Assembly (NCBI GenBank): GCA_949742535.1
Contig: CATJQX010000124.1
Span: 1 to 47,443, forward strand
DNA from: an uncultured Muribaculaceae bacterium
Lineage (GTDB): Bacteria; Bacteroidota; Bacteroidia; Bacteroidales; Muribaculaceae
Direction: 5' to 3'
DNA length: 47,443 bases
The notes beneath the pieces are model-generated. The model was not told the origin of the DNA. It saw nothing but the letters and a program-made list of their open reading frames with translations, and ran no database searches. Both the position numbers and the translations under genes were made by a program. Positions 34,837-43,765 of this stretch are shown in pieces. Position 1 is the stretch's first letter. The number at the start of each line of letters is the position of its first letter.

Positions 34837-36285
34837 ATGAAATATATGAAATTCCTGTTGCCTTCGTTCATAGGTATGGCAACGATGTTATGCCTGTCTT
34901 CGTGCGATAATGACGATCTGCACATCGGAGGCATCGACAGCGACGGACTGCTCGGCAGTGACGGCAACGTGGTGTATATCACCGACGCACTCGGCTCTTC
35001 CGAAACGCCTACTTTCTCCATTAACGGTTCCGGTTCGTTCAATATCTTCGCACAGACCACCAAAGGGATCAACGGCAATTGCTCGGTGACATTCAACTAC
35101 GACGTGGATGTGCTGACAGCCTACAACGAGGAGAACAAGACCGACTATCCCGCCCTTCCTGCCGGAATGCTTGCCCTCAGCAACAACGGTGTGGTATCAT
35201 TCGCGGCCGGCGCTCTCAAATCCGATGCCCTCACAGTCACTGTAAGCGGCAACGGTCAGCTCGATCCCGAGAAAGTGTATGCACTTCCGCTGAGCTATAC
35301 AGTAGCCAACGGTGCGGCTGTCGGTGGTGCTTCCTCCATGGTTGTGCTTGTGCGTGACTTCTCAACTTTCCCCGGCTCCGACAAGACCTACAACGGAGAT
35401 CCCGGCATGAAAATCATCGGTGTGTTCGAGGTAAACGACGAGAATCCGCTCAATGCCATAGGATTCACCATGAAAAACTCCGGGAAACAGCTGTTTGACA
35501 TGGTAGTGCTCTTCTCTGCCAACATCAATGTGAATCCCGCTACAGGCGCGGCATACATCAAATGCAACGACAATGTGCAGGCGCTTCTGGACAATGCCGA
35601 CAAATATATCCGCCCCTTGCAGGAGCGTGGTATAAAGGTTATTCTCGGTATTCTCGGCAACTGGGACCGCGCAGGCGTCTCCACACTTGACAAGAATTCC
35701 TGTCAGGCTTTCGCACAGGAGGTGAAAATCATGTGCGACAATTACAAGCTCGACGGCGTGTTCCTTGACGACGAGTACACCGACTATGCTGCTGCCGCTT
35801 CCGGAAAATATCCCGGTTTCGTACCGCAGTCGTCGGAGGCTTGCTCACGCATGGCATACGAGATCAAGAAAGTGCAGCCCGAGCGTCTGGTGCTCTCATA
35901 CCGTTATGAAGCTCTGTTCGATGGTGTGGAGATCGACGGCAAACAGCCTGGAGAATTCTTCGACTATGTGCTCAACGACTATTGGGTGACTTCCGATCCC
36001 ACAAGCACCTATCCCGGTCTCCGTCAGGACCAGGCCGGTACCGGATCATGGAACTGCTCGGACTGGAGCCAGTGCATACCCGCGAATTCCAACTGGGCCG
36101 CACGTTTCAGCCTTACCGGCATGCGTGAGGAAGGCTATGGAGCGCTGATGATCTTCAACTTTAAATGTTCTCCCGATTACTGGCTCACAAGTTATATAGT
36201 AAGGGATCTCGGCAAGGTTGCCGTAGATCTTTACAATGACGAGCTTCAGTATGACGGTGTGTACCGCACAAAAGACTGGAACTGA
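34837..36285 (+). CDS. GH18 endo-beta-N-acetylglucosaminidase (EndoBT-3987-like)
   Basis: A 482-residue lipoprotein (lipobox CLSSC, C23, then DNDD) with an N-terminal DUF1735 domain (about 30-175) and a GH18 barrel (about 185-475). The catalytic strand reads LDGVFLDDEYTDY, giving D311 and E313 as the DxE pair; EndoBT-3987 uses D312 and E314 in the same motif, from memory. Predicted to cut the chitobiose core of N-linked glycans at the cell surface, leaving one GlcNAc on the protein. It closes a unit with susC, susD and two SGBP-like genes, and is followed by the terminator at 36316-36360. Mannosidase genes (GH92, GH76) that often accompany it are not in the window. Confidence 0.85.
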   Translation: MKYMKFLLPSFIGMATMLCLSSCDNDDLHIGGIDSDGLLGSDGNVVYITDALGSSETPTFSINGSGSFNIFAQTTKGINGNCSVTFNYDVDVLTAYNEENKTDYPALPAGMLALSNNGVVSFAAGALKSDALTVTVSGNGQLDPEKVYALPLSYTVANGAAVGGASSMVVLVRDFSTFPGSDKTYNGDPGMKIIGVFEVNDENPLNAIGFTMKNSGKQLFDMVVLFSANINVNPATGAAYIKCNDNVQALLDNADKYIRPLQERGIKVILGILGNWDRAGVSTLDKNSCQAFAQEVKIMCDNYKLDGVFLDDEYTDYAAAASGKYPGFVPQSSEACSRMAYEIKKVQPERLVLSYRYEALFDGVEIDGKQPGEFFDYVLNDYWVTSDPTSTYPGLRQDQAGTGSWNCSDWSQCIPANSNWAARFSLTGMREEGYGALMIFNFKCSPDYWLTSYIVRDLGKVAVDLYNDELQYDGVYRTKDWN

Positions 36286-36315
36286 CAACAGCTTCTTAAT
36301 CTAAAATAAATATTG

Positions 36316-36360
36316 AAAAATGGCATTCCGCCCCAATCTGCCGGCGGAATGCCATTTTTT
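36316..36360. terminator. Terminator at the end of the PUL operon
   Basis: A 17-base perfect stem (36316-36332 with 36343-36359), beginning AAAAATGGC and ending GCCATTTTT, around a 10-base loop. The A and T runs make it bidirectional. Its T-run merges with the next promoter's -33 element. Confidence 0.88.
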
Positions 36361-36388
36361 GTATTCTGACGTTTTTTAAGTATCTTTG
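36358..36388 (+). promoter_or_regulatory. Promoter of the GH115 gene
   Basis: TTTG at 36358-36361, a 19-base spacer, then TATCTTTG at 36381-36388: an exact Bacteroidetes consensus. Transcription should begin near 36395, giving about 60 bases of leader to the chosen ATG at 36456. Confidence 0.82.
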
Positions 36389-36455
36389 CACCGAGATATG
36401 CCTCATGTATTCAGGAGGTAATAGTCCATTAATTCAAAGTATATTGATTATTTCC

Positions 36456-39400
36456 ATGAGAAAAATTTTCAGACAGGTGCAATTTGCCGCGTTGGCATTC
36501 GCAGCTGCGTGCGGTTCAGCAAGTGCCGGGCCGGTAACGATTCTTTCATCCGCAGAGCCGGATGCGTTCCCAATAGTGGCTCTTGACGGTACCACAGCCA
36601 CTTTCGTCGTAGACGCCGGAGATGCCGAAGTGGTATCCACAGCCGCACAGGCCGTTAGCGATGATATAAAGCTTATCACCGGTAAATCCATTCCTGTTGC
36701 CAATACATTGGCCGGCACTTCACTACCCATCATCGCCGGTACCCTCGGACAGTCGGAGCTGATCGACGCTTTGGCAGATGCCGGAAAGATCGCTTCCGGT
36801 GAGGTTGCCGGAAAGTGGGAGGCATACGGGCTCGAGGTAGTAGACAATCCTGTGGATGGTGTGGAGCGCGCGCTTGTGGCTTACGGCGCCAATCCCCGTG
36901 GCACGGCGTATGCCCTTTTCGAGATATCAAGACTTATGGGTGTGTCCCCTTATGTATGGTGGGCAGATGTACAGCCTGAGGAGCGCGATGCCCTGTATGC
37001 CACTCACGGCACTACCACGGTAGGGGAGCCGTCTGTCAAATTCCGCGGCATTTTCATCAACGACGAGGACTGGGGACTTACCCCCTGGGCTGCAAAAAAT
37101 ATTGACGCCAAATATAAGAATATCGGTCCGAACACATATGCGAAAGTGATGGAGCTTCTGCTGCGTCTGCGTGCCAATGTGCTCTGGCCGGCAATGCATT
37201 CCTGCTCGCAGGCTTTCTGGGACAACAAGGACAATCTCCCGATCGCAAAAAAATATGACATAGCTCTTGGCTCGAGCCACTGCGAGCAGATGCTCCGCGA
37301 CAATGAATGGGAGTGGCGCCGCTACGACAACAACTCCGGAACAAACGAGAACTGGAACTATGTGACAAACAAAGCGAAGATACAGCGTTACTGGGAAGAG
37401 CGCGTGGAGGAGAGCAAAGGCTTCTCGGCCATGTACACGCTCGGCATGCGCGGTGTGCACGACTGGGGCATCAGCGGATATCCCACCACACAGGACAAGG
37501 TGCGCGGTCTTACAGAGATCATAGATTTCCAGCGCTCCCTTCTGGAAAAGCATATCGGCGATCCCACCACCGTACCACAGATTTTCATACCCTATAAAGA
37601 GGTGCTCGACGCATACAACGCAGGCCTGAAAGTGCCGGAAGATGTGATACTCACCTGGGTGGACGACAACCACGGGTATATCCGCCAGCTTCCCACCGAG
37701 ACCGAGCAGCTGCGCAGCGGAGGACACGGTGTGTATTACCACCTTTCATACTGGGGTACTCCCGCCGATTACCTGTGGATCTGCTCCACATCCCCCTCTC
37801 TTTGCAGCTATGAGCTTGTAAAAGGCTATGAGAACGGTATCCGCGATCTCTGGGTAATAAATGTGGGCGATATCAAGCCCGCCGAGGCAGAACTGGAGTT
37901 CTGCATGGATCTCGCATGGGATGTAGAAGCATGGCAGCCCGAGAAAGCTCATGAATACAGCCGCTACTGGGCAGCAAAGACTTTCGGCGAGGATGTTGCC
38001 GACGAGCTTGGTGCCATCAAACTCGAGTATTACCGTCTCGGGGCTGCCGGCAAACCTGAGCATGTATATGGCGTAACTTACAACGACAAGGAGATGAACG
38101 ACCGCATTGACAGCTACGCATCGCTTGTGAGCCGTGTGGAGGCAGTCAAGGCGCAGATCCCGTCGCGTCTGCAGGATGCGTTCTTCCAGCTTTTCGAGTA
38201 TCCGGTAAAGGGCGCCTACTACATGAATGTGAAGATCTTCCGTGCCAAGCAGAGCCTGGCTCTCGCGGCTGCCGGCCAGCGTGAAGCCGCTCTTGGTGCC
38301 GCAGCAGAGGCACGCAAGGCATATCGCATGATCGACGAGATAACCGTAAAATACAATACAGGCATATCAGGCGGCAAATGGAACGGCATGATGGATTCAA
38401 AACCCCGTCAGCAGGGTACGTTCTATATGCCTGAGACCGCTACAATGTCGAGCATCTCGCAGTATGAGCTGACGATTCCGGAAGAACGTTTCCTCACTGT
38501 GGGCGCCGCAGACTATACCGGTTCACGTGGCAACATAAAGGAACTCAAGGGTCTTGGAATCGGAGAAAGCAGCGTGGCAGTATGGCCGATGGATTACAAG
38601 AACTATGCGGCGCGCGATGTGGAGACTGCACCCTACGTTGAGTACAATGTGCCTGTGACCGCCGGAGTCAATACCATCGAAGTGCGTTTCCTCCCTACAT
38701 TCCCCATCCATAGCGGAGGCGAGATGAATGTAGGTGTGTCGGTAGACGGTGCGAAACCTGTGATTGCCTCACTCAAGACTGTGGCTACAGAAGGGAAATG
38801 GAACTCTACGGTAATGCGCGGTTACAACGATGCTACCGTAACGCATGTTGCCGAGACTGACGGCACAGTGAGCGTGCGTGTATATCTGATGAACCCTGGT
38901 ATCGCCGTTAGCGAGGTCTACAACCGTCTCCCGATGGATACGACAGACGACCTTACATCCAAGCTGATGGTCAATCCTGATTTTGAATATGACTCCGAGG
39001 GCAATCTCAATGCTTATGGCGAAACCAAACGCGGTGTTCCTTTTGGCTGGACCATAGAGGGTAAGCTCAACGGAAATTCCTACGGTATAAACAACGATGC
39101 CACAAATCTCCACGGTCACAATGTGTGCTGGATGAACTCCACACCGATGCCCGCCAAGTTTGAATTATCGCAGACGATCAAATCAGACAAGCTCGAGCCC
39201 GGTTATTATATGGTACGCTGCCAGTTGTGGACCGAGAGGGAGAAACTCACTTCATGCCGCCTGTTTGCCAACAACAACGTGCAGTACTATGGCTCAAAGA
39301 GCGAATATACCAACCTTCTTACTCCGGGTGAAGAGAATACATATGCCGGTCATTCCGGTGGCCGTCCCGACGTGATGACCCTTCAGGAGATGATGGTATG

Positions 39401-40313
39401 CGTGTATGTCGGCGAGGGTGAGGATCTCAAAGTGGGAATCCGCACCGGCAACAAGCACAACAACGGCAAGACAGCCACTGACAATGCCGGATGGTTCAAG
39501 GTGGACAACTTCCGCATCGATCGTCTCAGTTCCAAGCCTTCTGTTTCCGAAGAGGATCTGACCCTTACGGAAGCTCTTATAACCAACTATGATTTTGAGC
39601 TCTATAGTGTCAACGGCACGGTGAAGGAAAATACTTCAGGTGAGACCCGCCGTTACACACCTTACGGATGGTCGCTTCAGGGAAAATTCCCCGGCACTTC
39701 CTATGGCATTAACAAAGACGTTGCCAATCCGCACGGTGTGAACGGCTGTTGGTATCTCCCCAAAGAGGGTGTGATGCCTGATGATTTCGAACTCTACCAG
39801 ACTATCCCTGCCGAGAAAATCGAGCCTGGCAAATATGCCATATATTGCAAACTGTGGGTGCAGGACGGCTATCTCGGCACTACACGTCTGTTTGCCAACA
39901 ACAACGTGCAGTATTACGGGATGGATATTGATTATGACAAGAATCTCACTCCCGGTGAGAATGCCACTTTCGCAGGATATGTTGGAGGCCAGGACAATGT
40001 TTTCGTGCTTCAGGACATGTTTGTGAACGTTGATATCGCCGAAGGTGAGGATCTGCGTCTGGGTATACGCTCCGGCAACATGCTTCCCGACGGAAGCAGT
40101 GGCGCCGAACGCAGCGGATGGTTCAAGACCGACTTTTTCCGCATCCACAAACTCGACGGCACGGGAGTGGAGAATGTCAGTATCGACAGACTGAATCCTG
40201 ATGCTCCGGTGTACAATCTCGCAGGACAGCGTGTTGCCGACAATGCGGCCGGCATCTCTGCTCTCCCTGCCGGCATTTACATTTCCGACGGTTACAAATT
40301 CCATAAGAAGTAA
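36456..40313 (+). CDS. GH115 alpha-glucuronidase with type IX sorting domain
   Basis: A 1285-residue exported enzyme predicted to remove glucuronic acid (or its 4-O-methyl form) from glycan side chains. I chose ATG 36456 because it gives a normal signal peptide (MRKIFRQVQFAALAFAAACG...SASAG); an ATG at 36405 would add 17 residues. GH115 landmarks: FRGIFINDEDWGL (196-208), LRANVLWPAMHS (about 237-248), WVDDNHGYIRQLP (401-413), GVYYHLSYWGTPADYLW (425-441). Residues 837-1026 and 1040-1230 are two copies of one module, each with RLFANNNVQYYG, LTPGE, and a final W/F-K-x-D-x-FRI; they are probably carbohydrate-binding. The last 49 residues (VYNLAGQRV...LPAGIYISDGYKFHKK) are a type A C-terminal sorting domain for the type IX system. 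It has its own promoter and terminator. Confidence 0.9.
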   Translation: MRKIFRQVQFAALAFAAACGSASAGPVTILSSAEPDAFPIVALDGTTATFVVDAGDAEVVSTAAQAVSDDIKLITGKSIPVANTLAGTSLPIIAGTLGQSELIDALADAGKIASGEVAGKWEAYGLEVVDNPVDGVERALVAYGANPRGTAYALFEISRLMGVSPYVWWADVQPEERDALYATHGTTTVGEPSVKFRGIFINDEDWGLTPWAAKNIDAKYKNIGPNTYAKVMELLLRLRANVLWPAMHSCSQAFWDNKDNLPIAKKYDIALGSSHCEQMLRDNEWEWRRYDNNSGTNENWNYVTNKAKIQRYWEERVEESKGFSAMYTLGMRGVHDWGISGYPTTQDKVRGLTEIIDFQRSLLEKHIGDPTTVPQIFIPYKEVLDAYNAGLKVPEDVILTWVDDNHGYIRQLPTETEQLRSGGHGVYYHLSYWGTPADYLWICSTSPSLCSYELVKGYENGIRDLWVINVGDIKPAEAELEFCMDLAWDVEAWQPEKAHEYSRYWAAKTFGEDVADELGAIKLEYYRLGAAGKPEHVYGVTYNDKEMNDRIDSYASLVSRVEAVKAQIPSRLQDAFFQLFEYPVKGAYYMNVKIFRAKQSLALAAAGQREAALGAAAEARKAYRMIDEITVKYNTGISGGKWNGMMDSKPRQQGTFYMPETATMSSISQYELTIPEERFLTVGAADYTGSRGNIKELKGLGIGESSVAVWPMDYKNYAARDVETAPYVEYNVPVTAGVNTIEVRFLPTFPIHSGGEMNVGVSVDGAKPVIASLKTVATEGKWNSTVMRGYNDATVTHVAETDGTVSVRVYLMNPGIAVSEVYNRLPMDTTDDLTSKLMVNPDFEYDSEGNLNAYGETKRGVPFGWTIEGKLNGNSYGINNDATNLHGHNVCWMNSTPMPAKFELSQTIKSDKLEPGYYMVRCQLWTEREKLTSCRLFANNNVQYYGSKSEYTNLLTPGEENTYAGHSGGRPDVMTLQEMMVCVYVGEGEDLKVGIRTGNKHNNGKTATDNAGWFKVDNFRIDRLSSKPSVSEEDLTLTEALITNYDFELYSVNGTVKENTSGETRRYTPYGWSLQGKFPGTSYGINKDVANPHGVNGCWYLPKEGVMPDDFELYQTIPAEKIEPGKYAIYCKLWVQDGYLGTTRLFANNNVQYYGMDIDYDKNLTPGENATFAGYVGGQDNVFVLQDMFVNVDIAEGEDLRLGIRSGNMLPDGSSGAERSGWFKTDFFRIHKLDGTGVENVSIDRLNPDAPVYNLAGQRVADNAAGISALPAGIYISDGYKFHKK

Positions 40314-40343
40314 CTTCTGATATATCGAATCGGATAAAAACGG

Positions 40344-40396
40344 ATATTCCGGTCCATAACTGTGCAGTGCATATGTTGGGCCGGAATATTGTTTCT
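40344..40396 (+). terminator. Terminator of the GH115 gene
   Basis: ATATTCCGGTCC (40344-40355) pairs with GGGCCGGAATAT (40378-40389) with one G:T, then TGTTTCTTTT follows. The tail overlaps the -33 element of the next promoter. Confidence 0.75.
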
Positions 40397-40419
40397 TTTA
40401 TAAACTTTGATTATCTTTG
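40389..40419 (+). promoter_or_regulatory. Promoter of the manA-ROK operon
   Basis: TTG at 40389-40391, a 20-base spacer, then TATCTTTG at 40412-40419, exact for the -7 element. Transcription should start near 40426, about 78 bases before the chosen start codon. Confidence 0.72.
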
Positions 40420-40503
40420 TCAAGAATATGGGGTAATCCCGTTGTTATACCTTAAGTGAATAAGAACAATCAAACCGATTCCGATATAAAGCATACACTA
40501 ACT

Positions 40504-41472
40504 ATGTTGCCAGTATTAAAATTCACTCCGATTTTCAAATCGGTACTGTGGGGTGGCACCCGTATCGCCGAGTTCAAAGGTATAGAATCGCAAGGTGACC
40601 ATGTGGGTGAGTCGTGGGAACTAAGTCCCATGCCCGGTCATGAATCTGAGGTAGCCGACGGTCCTTTCAAAGGCAAGACACTTCCCGAGATGCTGCATGA
40701 GCACGGGCGCGAGATAATGGGCGAAAAACTGTATGAGCGTTATGGCGATCACTTCCCGCTGCTGATCAAGTTTATCGATTCCACCCAGGATCTTTCCATT
40801 CAGGTGCATCCCGACGACGAGCTTGCCGCAAAGCGTCACAACTCTCTCGGCAAGACCGAGATGTGGTATTCGGTGCTTCCTACCCCTACGGCATATCTTT
40901 ACGCAGGCTTCAACCGCGGGATGACTCCCGAGACATTCCGCTCGATGGTTGCAGACAGCACTATCGTAGACGCTCTTACCAAATATTACACCAAGCCGGG
41001 CGATGTGTTCTTCCTTCCCGCAGGCCGTGTGCATGCCATAGGCGAGGGCAACTTCGTTCTTGAGATCCAGGAAGCGTCAGACATAACCTACCGTATCTAT
41101 GACTACAACCGCCGCGACGCCCAGGGAAATCTGCGTCAGCTTCATGTGGACGAGTCTGTGGATGCAATCAATTACAACGACAAGACCCAGGAAGTAAAGA
41201 ACGTTACAGCAAAACCGGGCGAACAGGCTCTGGTGGAGGATTGCCCGTATTTCACGACCACACTGGTAAATGTGGATGGCGAGTTTTTCCTTCCGCTTGC
41301 CAAACGCCAGTCGTTCACACTCCTGATTGCTACCAAAGGCAGTCTGGTCGTTGTCGACAGTGAAGGACGCGAGACCTCGCTCCCGCAGGGACAGACACTG
41401 CTTGTCCCGGCCACGATGCCTGCCGTGACACTCCGCGGTACCGGTGAAGTGGTTACCGTATATATTAAGTAA
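40504..41472 (+). CDS. manA: Class I mannose-6-phosphate isomerase
   Basis: A 322-residue zinc isomerase interconverting mannose-6-phosphate and fructose-6-phosphate. Zinc ligands are expected in LSIQVHPDDE and GRVHAIG, and the family's LKFTPIFKSVLWGGTRI N-terminus and GESWELSP are present. A GTG-initiated frame from 40456 would add 16 polar residues; the ATG at 40504 gives the conserved start and is preferred. A ROK kinase gene follows after 23 bases. The pair would convert free mannose to a glycolytic intermediate, which suits the N-glycan PUL just upstream. Confidence 0.92.
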   Translation: MLPVLKFTPIFKSVLWGGTRIAEFKGIESQGDHVGESWELSPMPGHESEVADGPFKGKTLPEMLHEHGREIMGEKLYERYGDHFPLLIKFIDSTQDLSIQVHPDDELAAKRHNSLGKTEMWYSVLPTPTAYLYAGFNRGMTPETFRSMVADSTIVDALTKYYTKPGDVFFLPAGRVHAIGEGNFVLEIQEASDITYRIYDYNRRDAQGNLRQLHVDESVDAINYNDKTQEVKNVTAKPGEQALVEDCPYFTTTLVNVDGEFFLPLAKRQSFTLLIATKGSLVVVDSEGRETSLPQGQTLLVPATMPAVTLRGTGEVVTVYIK

Positions 41473-41495
41473 TGGAATAAACAATCAACAATACC

Positions 41496-42605
41496 ATGTA
41501 TCATTTTGACAACCGCATTGTAATCACTCTCGACGCCGGAGGTACAAACCTCGTTTTCGGCGCCATGAGAGGATGTGAATTTATCGTCGATCCCGTAACA
41601 ATTCCGTCGCGGGCCGACAATCTCGACCTCTGTCTTCAGTCTATGGTCAACGGTTTCAAGACCATAATTGACCTGCTGGATGAAAAACCTGTGGCCATAT
41701 CGTTCGCGTTCCCCGGCCCGGCGGATTATCCCAATGGTATAGTAGGAGGTTATCTGCCTAATTTCCCGAGTTTCCGCGACGGAGTGGCTCTCGGCCCGTT
41801 CCTCCAGGAGAAATTCGGTCTTCCCGTCTTTATCAATAACGACGGTGACCTGTTTGCCTTCGGCGAAGCAATGGCAGGCGCTCTCCCCGAGATAAACAAA
41901 CGTGTGGCAGAGCTTGGCTCGAAGAAGCAGTACAAGAATCTGCTCGGCTATACTTTCGGCACCGGTTTCGGTATCGGTTCTGTGATAGACGGACGTCTGA
42001 ATCTTGGCAACAACGCCTGCATAGAGACATTCTGTCTCCCCTCGCGCGCAGACCACGATGTGATGACAGAAGACTTTGTCGCTATCCGTGCCGTGGTACG
42101 CGAATACAACCGCATTGCCGGTACGAACGACATGACACTCACTCCGAAAGACATCTGTGAGATAGCTGATGGCAAACGCGAGGGAAACCGCGAGGCAGCT
42201 TTGGAAAGTTTCCGTCTCTTCGGAGAGGCTGCCGGCGACGCTATGGCAACTGCAGTGACACTCACAGACTCACTTATTGTGATAGGTGGAGGTCTGACCG
42301 GCGCGGCACGTTACATAATGCCATCGCTTATGAAGGTGCTCCGTTCCACAATCCACACTATCAATGGCGAGCAGCTGCAGCGTGTGCAGATGAATGTGTT
42401 CGATCTTGACAGCGAGCATGAGTTCGAGGAATTCGCTCACGGCAACGCCCGCGAGATCCAGGTGTACGGCACAGACAAGACTGTGACATACGACCCGATG
42501 AAACGCACCGGCGTGATGATCTCGAAACTGGGCGCTTCCAAAGCGATCTCTATCGGCGCATATACCTACGCGCTGTCTCAGCTTGATCTCGCTGGCGACG
42601 AATAA
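41496..42605 (+). CDS. ROK family sugar kinase, probable mannokinase
   Basis: A 369-residue ROK family protein with the phosphate-binding motif LDAGGTNLVFGA (12-23), VAISFAFPGPAD, INNDGDLFAFGEA and IVIGGGLTGAA. It lacks a DNA-binding N-terminus, so it is a kinase and not a repressor. The usual ROK zinc site CxCGxxGCxE is absent; the matching place reads NACIETFCLPSRADHD. Co-transcription with phosphomannose isomerase suggests mannose (or another hexose) as substrate, inferred only from context. The end of the gene is followed by a strong terminator. Confidence 0.82.
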   Translation: MYHFDNRIVITLDAGGTNLVFGAMRGCEFIVDPVTIPSRADNLDLCLQSMVNGFKTIIDLLDEKPVAISFAFPGPADYPNGIVGGYLPNFPSFRDGVALGPFLQEKFGLPVFINNDGDLFAFGEAMAGALPEINKRVAELGSKKQYKNLLGYTFGTGFGIGSVIDGRLNLGNNACIETFCLPSRADHDVMTEDFVAIRAVVREYNRIAGTNDMTLTPKDICEIADGKREGNREAALESFRLFGEAAGDAMATAVTLTDSLIVIGGGLTGAARYIMPSLMKVLRSTIHTINGEQLQRVQMNVFDLDSEHEFEEFAHGNAREIQVYGTDKTVTYDPMKRTGVMISKLGASKAISIGAYTYALSQLDLAGDE

Positions 42606-42626
42606 AAGATCCATCTGGAAACCATA

Positions 42627-42672
42627 TCCCTGCCGGACGTGTCGACGAAATGCATCCGGCAGGGATTTTTTT
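42627..42672 (+). terminator. Terminator after the ROK kinase gene
   Basis: TCCCTGCCGGA (42627-42637) pairs perfectly with TCCGGCAGGGA (42655-42665) and is followed by seven T. Confidence 0.88.
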
Positions 42673-42684
42673 ACTGGAAAATAG

Positions 42685-42692
42685 TAACTTTG
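42685..42692 (+). promoter_or_regulatory. -7 box of the tsaD-cinA operon
   Basis: TAACTTTG matches the Bacteroidetes -7 consensus. The -33 region falls in the terminator T-run and is weak. Transcription would start near 42699, about 26 bases before the ATG. Confidence 0.6.
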
Positions 42693-42724
42693 CAGTGAAA
42701 TTCGTCAGATAAGAGACACTTGAA

Positions 42725-43750
42725 ATGGATAATAAGAATATTACTATACTTGGAATCGAATCGAGCTGCGACGATACATCGGCAGCCGTGATCCGCGACG
42801 GCCTGCTGCTGAGTAATGTCATAGCGAGCCAGAGCGTGCACGAGGAGTTTGGCGGAGTGGTGCCGGAACTTGCCTCCCGCGCCCATCAGCAGAATATTGT
42901 GCCGGTGGTGGATGCCGCTCTCAAGCGTGCGGGCATCGACAAGAAGGAGCTTTCGGCGATTGCCTTTACACGCGGCCCGGGGCTGTTGGGCTCGCTGCTT
43001 GTGGGCACATCGTTTGCAAAAGGCCTTTCGTTGGGGCTGCGGGTGCCGATTGTGGATGTAAACCATCTTCACGGGCATGTGTTGAGCCATTTTGTGCGTC
43101 GCAGTCCCGATGACCGTGTGCCGCGCTTCCCGTTTCTGTGCCTTCTGATATCGGGGGGCAATTCACAGATAATCCTGGTAAGGAATTATAACGACATGCA
43201 GATACTGGGGCAGACGATCGACGATGCCGCCGGCGAGGCTTTCGACAAGTGCGCCAAAGTGATGGGCCTCCCTTATCCCGGCGGTCCGCATATCGACCGT
43301 CTCGCTGCCGAGGGAGACGCATCCCGTTTCAAATTCGCAAAACCGCATATCCCTGATCTCGACTACAGTTTCAGCGGGCTGAAAACCTCATTCCTCTATA
43401 CGATCCGCGACGGCGTGAAGGCCGATCCGGAGTTCGTCGGGAAAAACATGGCCGATCTCGCCGCATCGCTGCAGCGTACTATCATAGAGATACTGCTTGA
43501 CAAGCTGCGCAAGGCTGTGAAGCAGACCGGAGCACGCACTGTGGCCATAGGGGGTGGCGTATCCGCCAACTCCGGCGTGCGTGCCGCAGTGGAAAAATTT
43601 TGTGCGGAAGAGGGGCTTGAGGCGTTCATCCCGGAGCGCGTGTTTACCACCGACAATGCCGCCATGGTGGCAATCGCCGGATATTTCAAATATATCGATA
43701 AGGATTTCTGCCCTTATAACCTGCCGCCTTTCGCGCGCGTGACTGTGTGA
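42725..43750 (+). CDS. tsaD: tRNA t6A37 threonylcarbamoyltransferase TsaD
   Basis: A 341-residue member of the Kae1/TsaD family, which transfers the threonylcarbamoyl group to A37 of ANN-decoding tRNAs. Landmarks: GIESSCDDTSAAV (10-22), ELASRAHQQNIVPVV, the metal-binding NHLHGH (H114 and H118), LISGGNSQI, DDAAGEAFDKCAKVMGLPYP and IGGGVSANSGVR. Length is standard. cinA follows after 15 bases in what looks like a two-gene operon ending at 45071. Confidence 0.97.
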   Translation: MDNKNITILGIESSCDDTSAAVIRDGLLLSNVIASQSVHEEFGGVVPELASRAHQQNIVPVVDAALKRAGIDKKELSAIAFTRGPGLLGSLLVGTSFAKGLSLGLRVPIVDVNHLHGHVLSHFVRRSPDDRVPRFPFLCLLISGGNSQIILVRNYNDMQILGQTIDDAAGEAFDKCAKVMGLPYPGGPHIDRLAAEGDASRFKFAKPHIPDLDYSFSGLKTSFLYTIRDGVKADPEFVGKNMADLAASLQRTIIEILLDKLRKAVKQTGARTVAIGGGVSANSGVRAAVEKFCAEEGLEAFIPERVFTTDNAAMVAIAGYFKYIDKDFCPYNLPPFARVTV

Positions 43751-43765
43751 CACAACCGTAGTATC

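Noticed and set aside
36927-37742. A 271-codon open frame on the minus strand
   Set aside because: Antisense to the conserved core of the GH115 gene, with no signal or motif.
38964-40145. A DNA repeat array or CRISPR-like repeats within the GH115 gene
   Set aside because: The similarity is at protein level between two domains; DNA copies are diverged and lack regular spacers. No CRISPR array was seen elsewhere.
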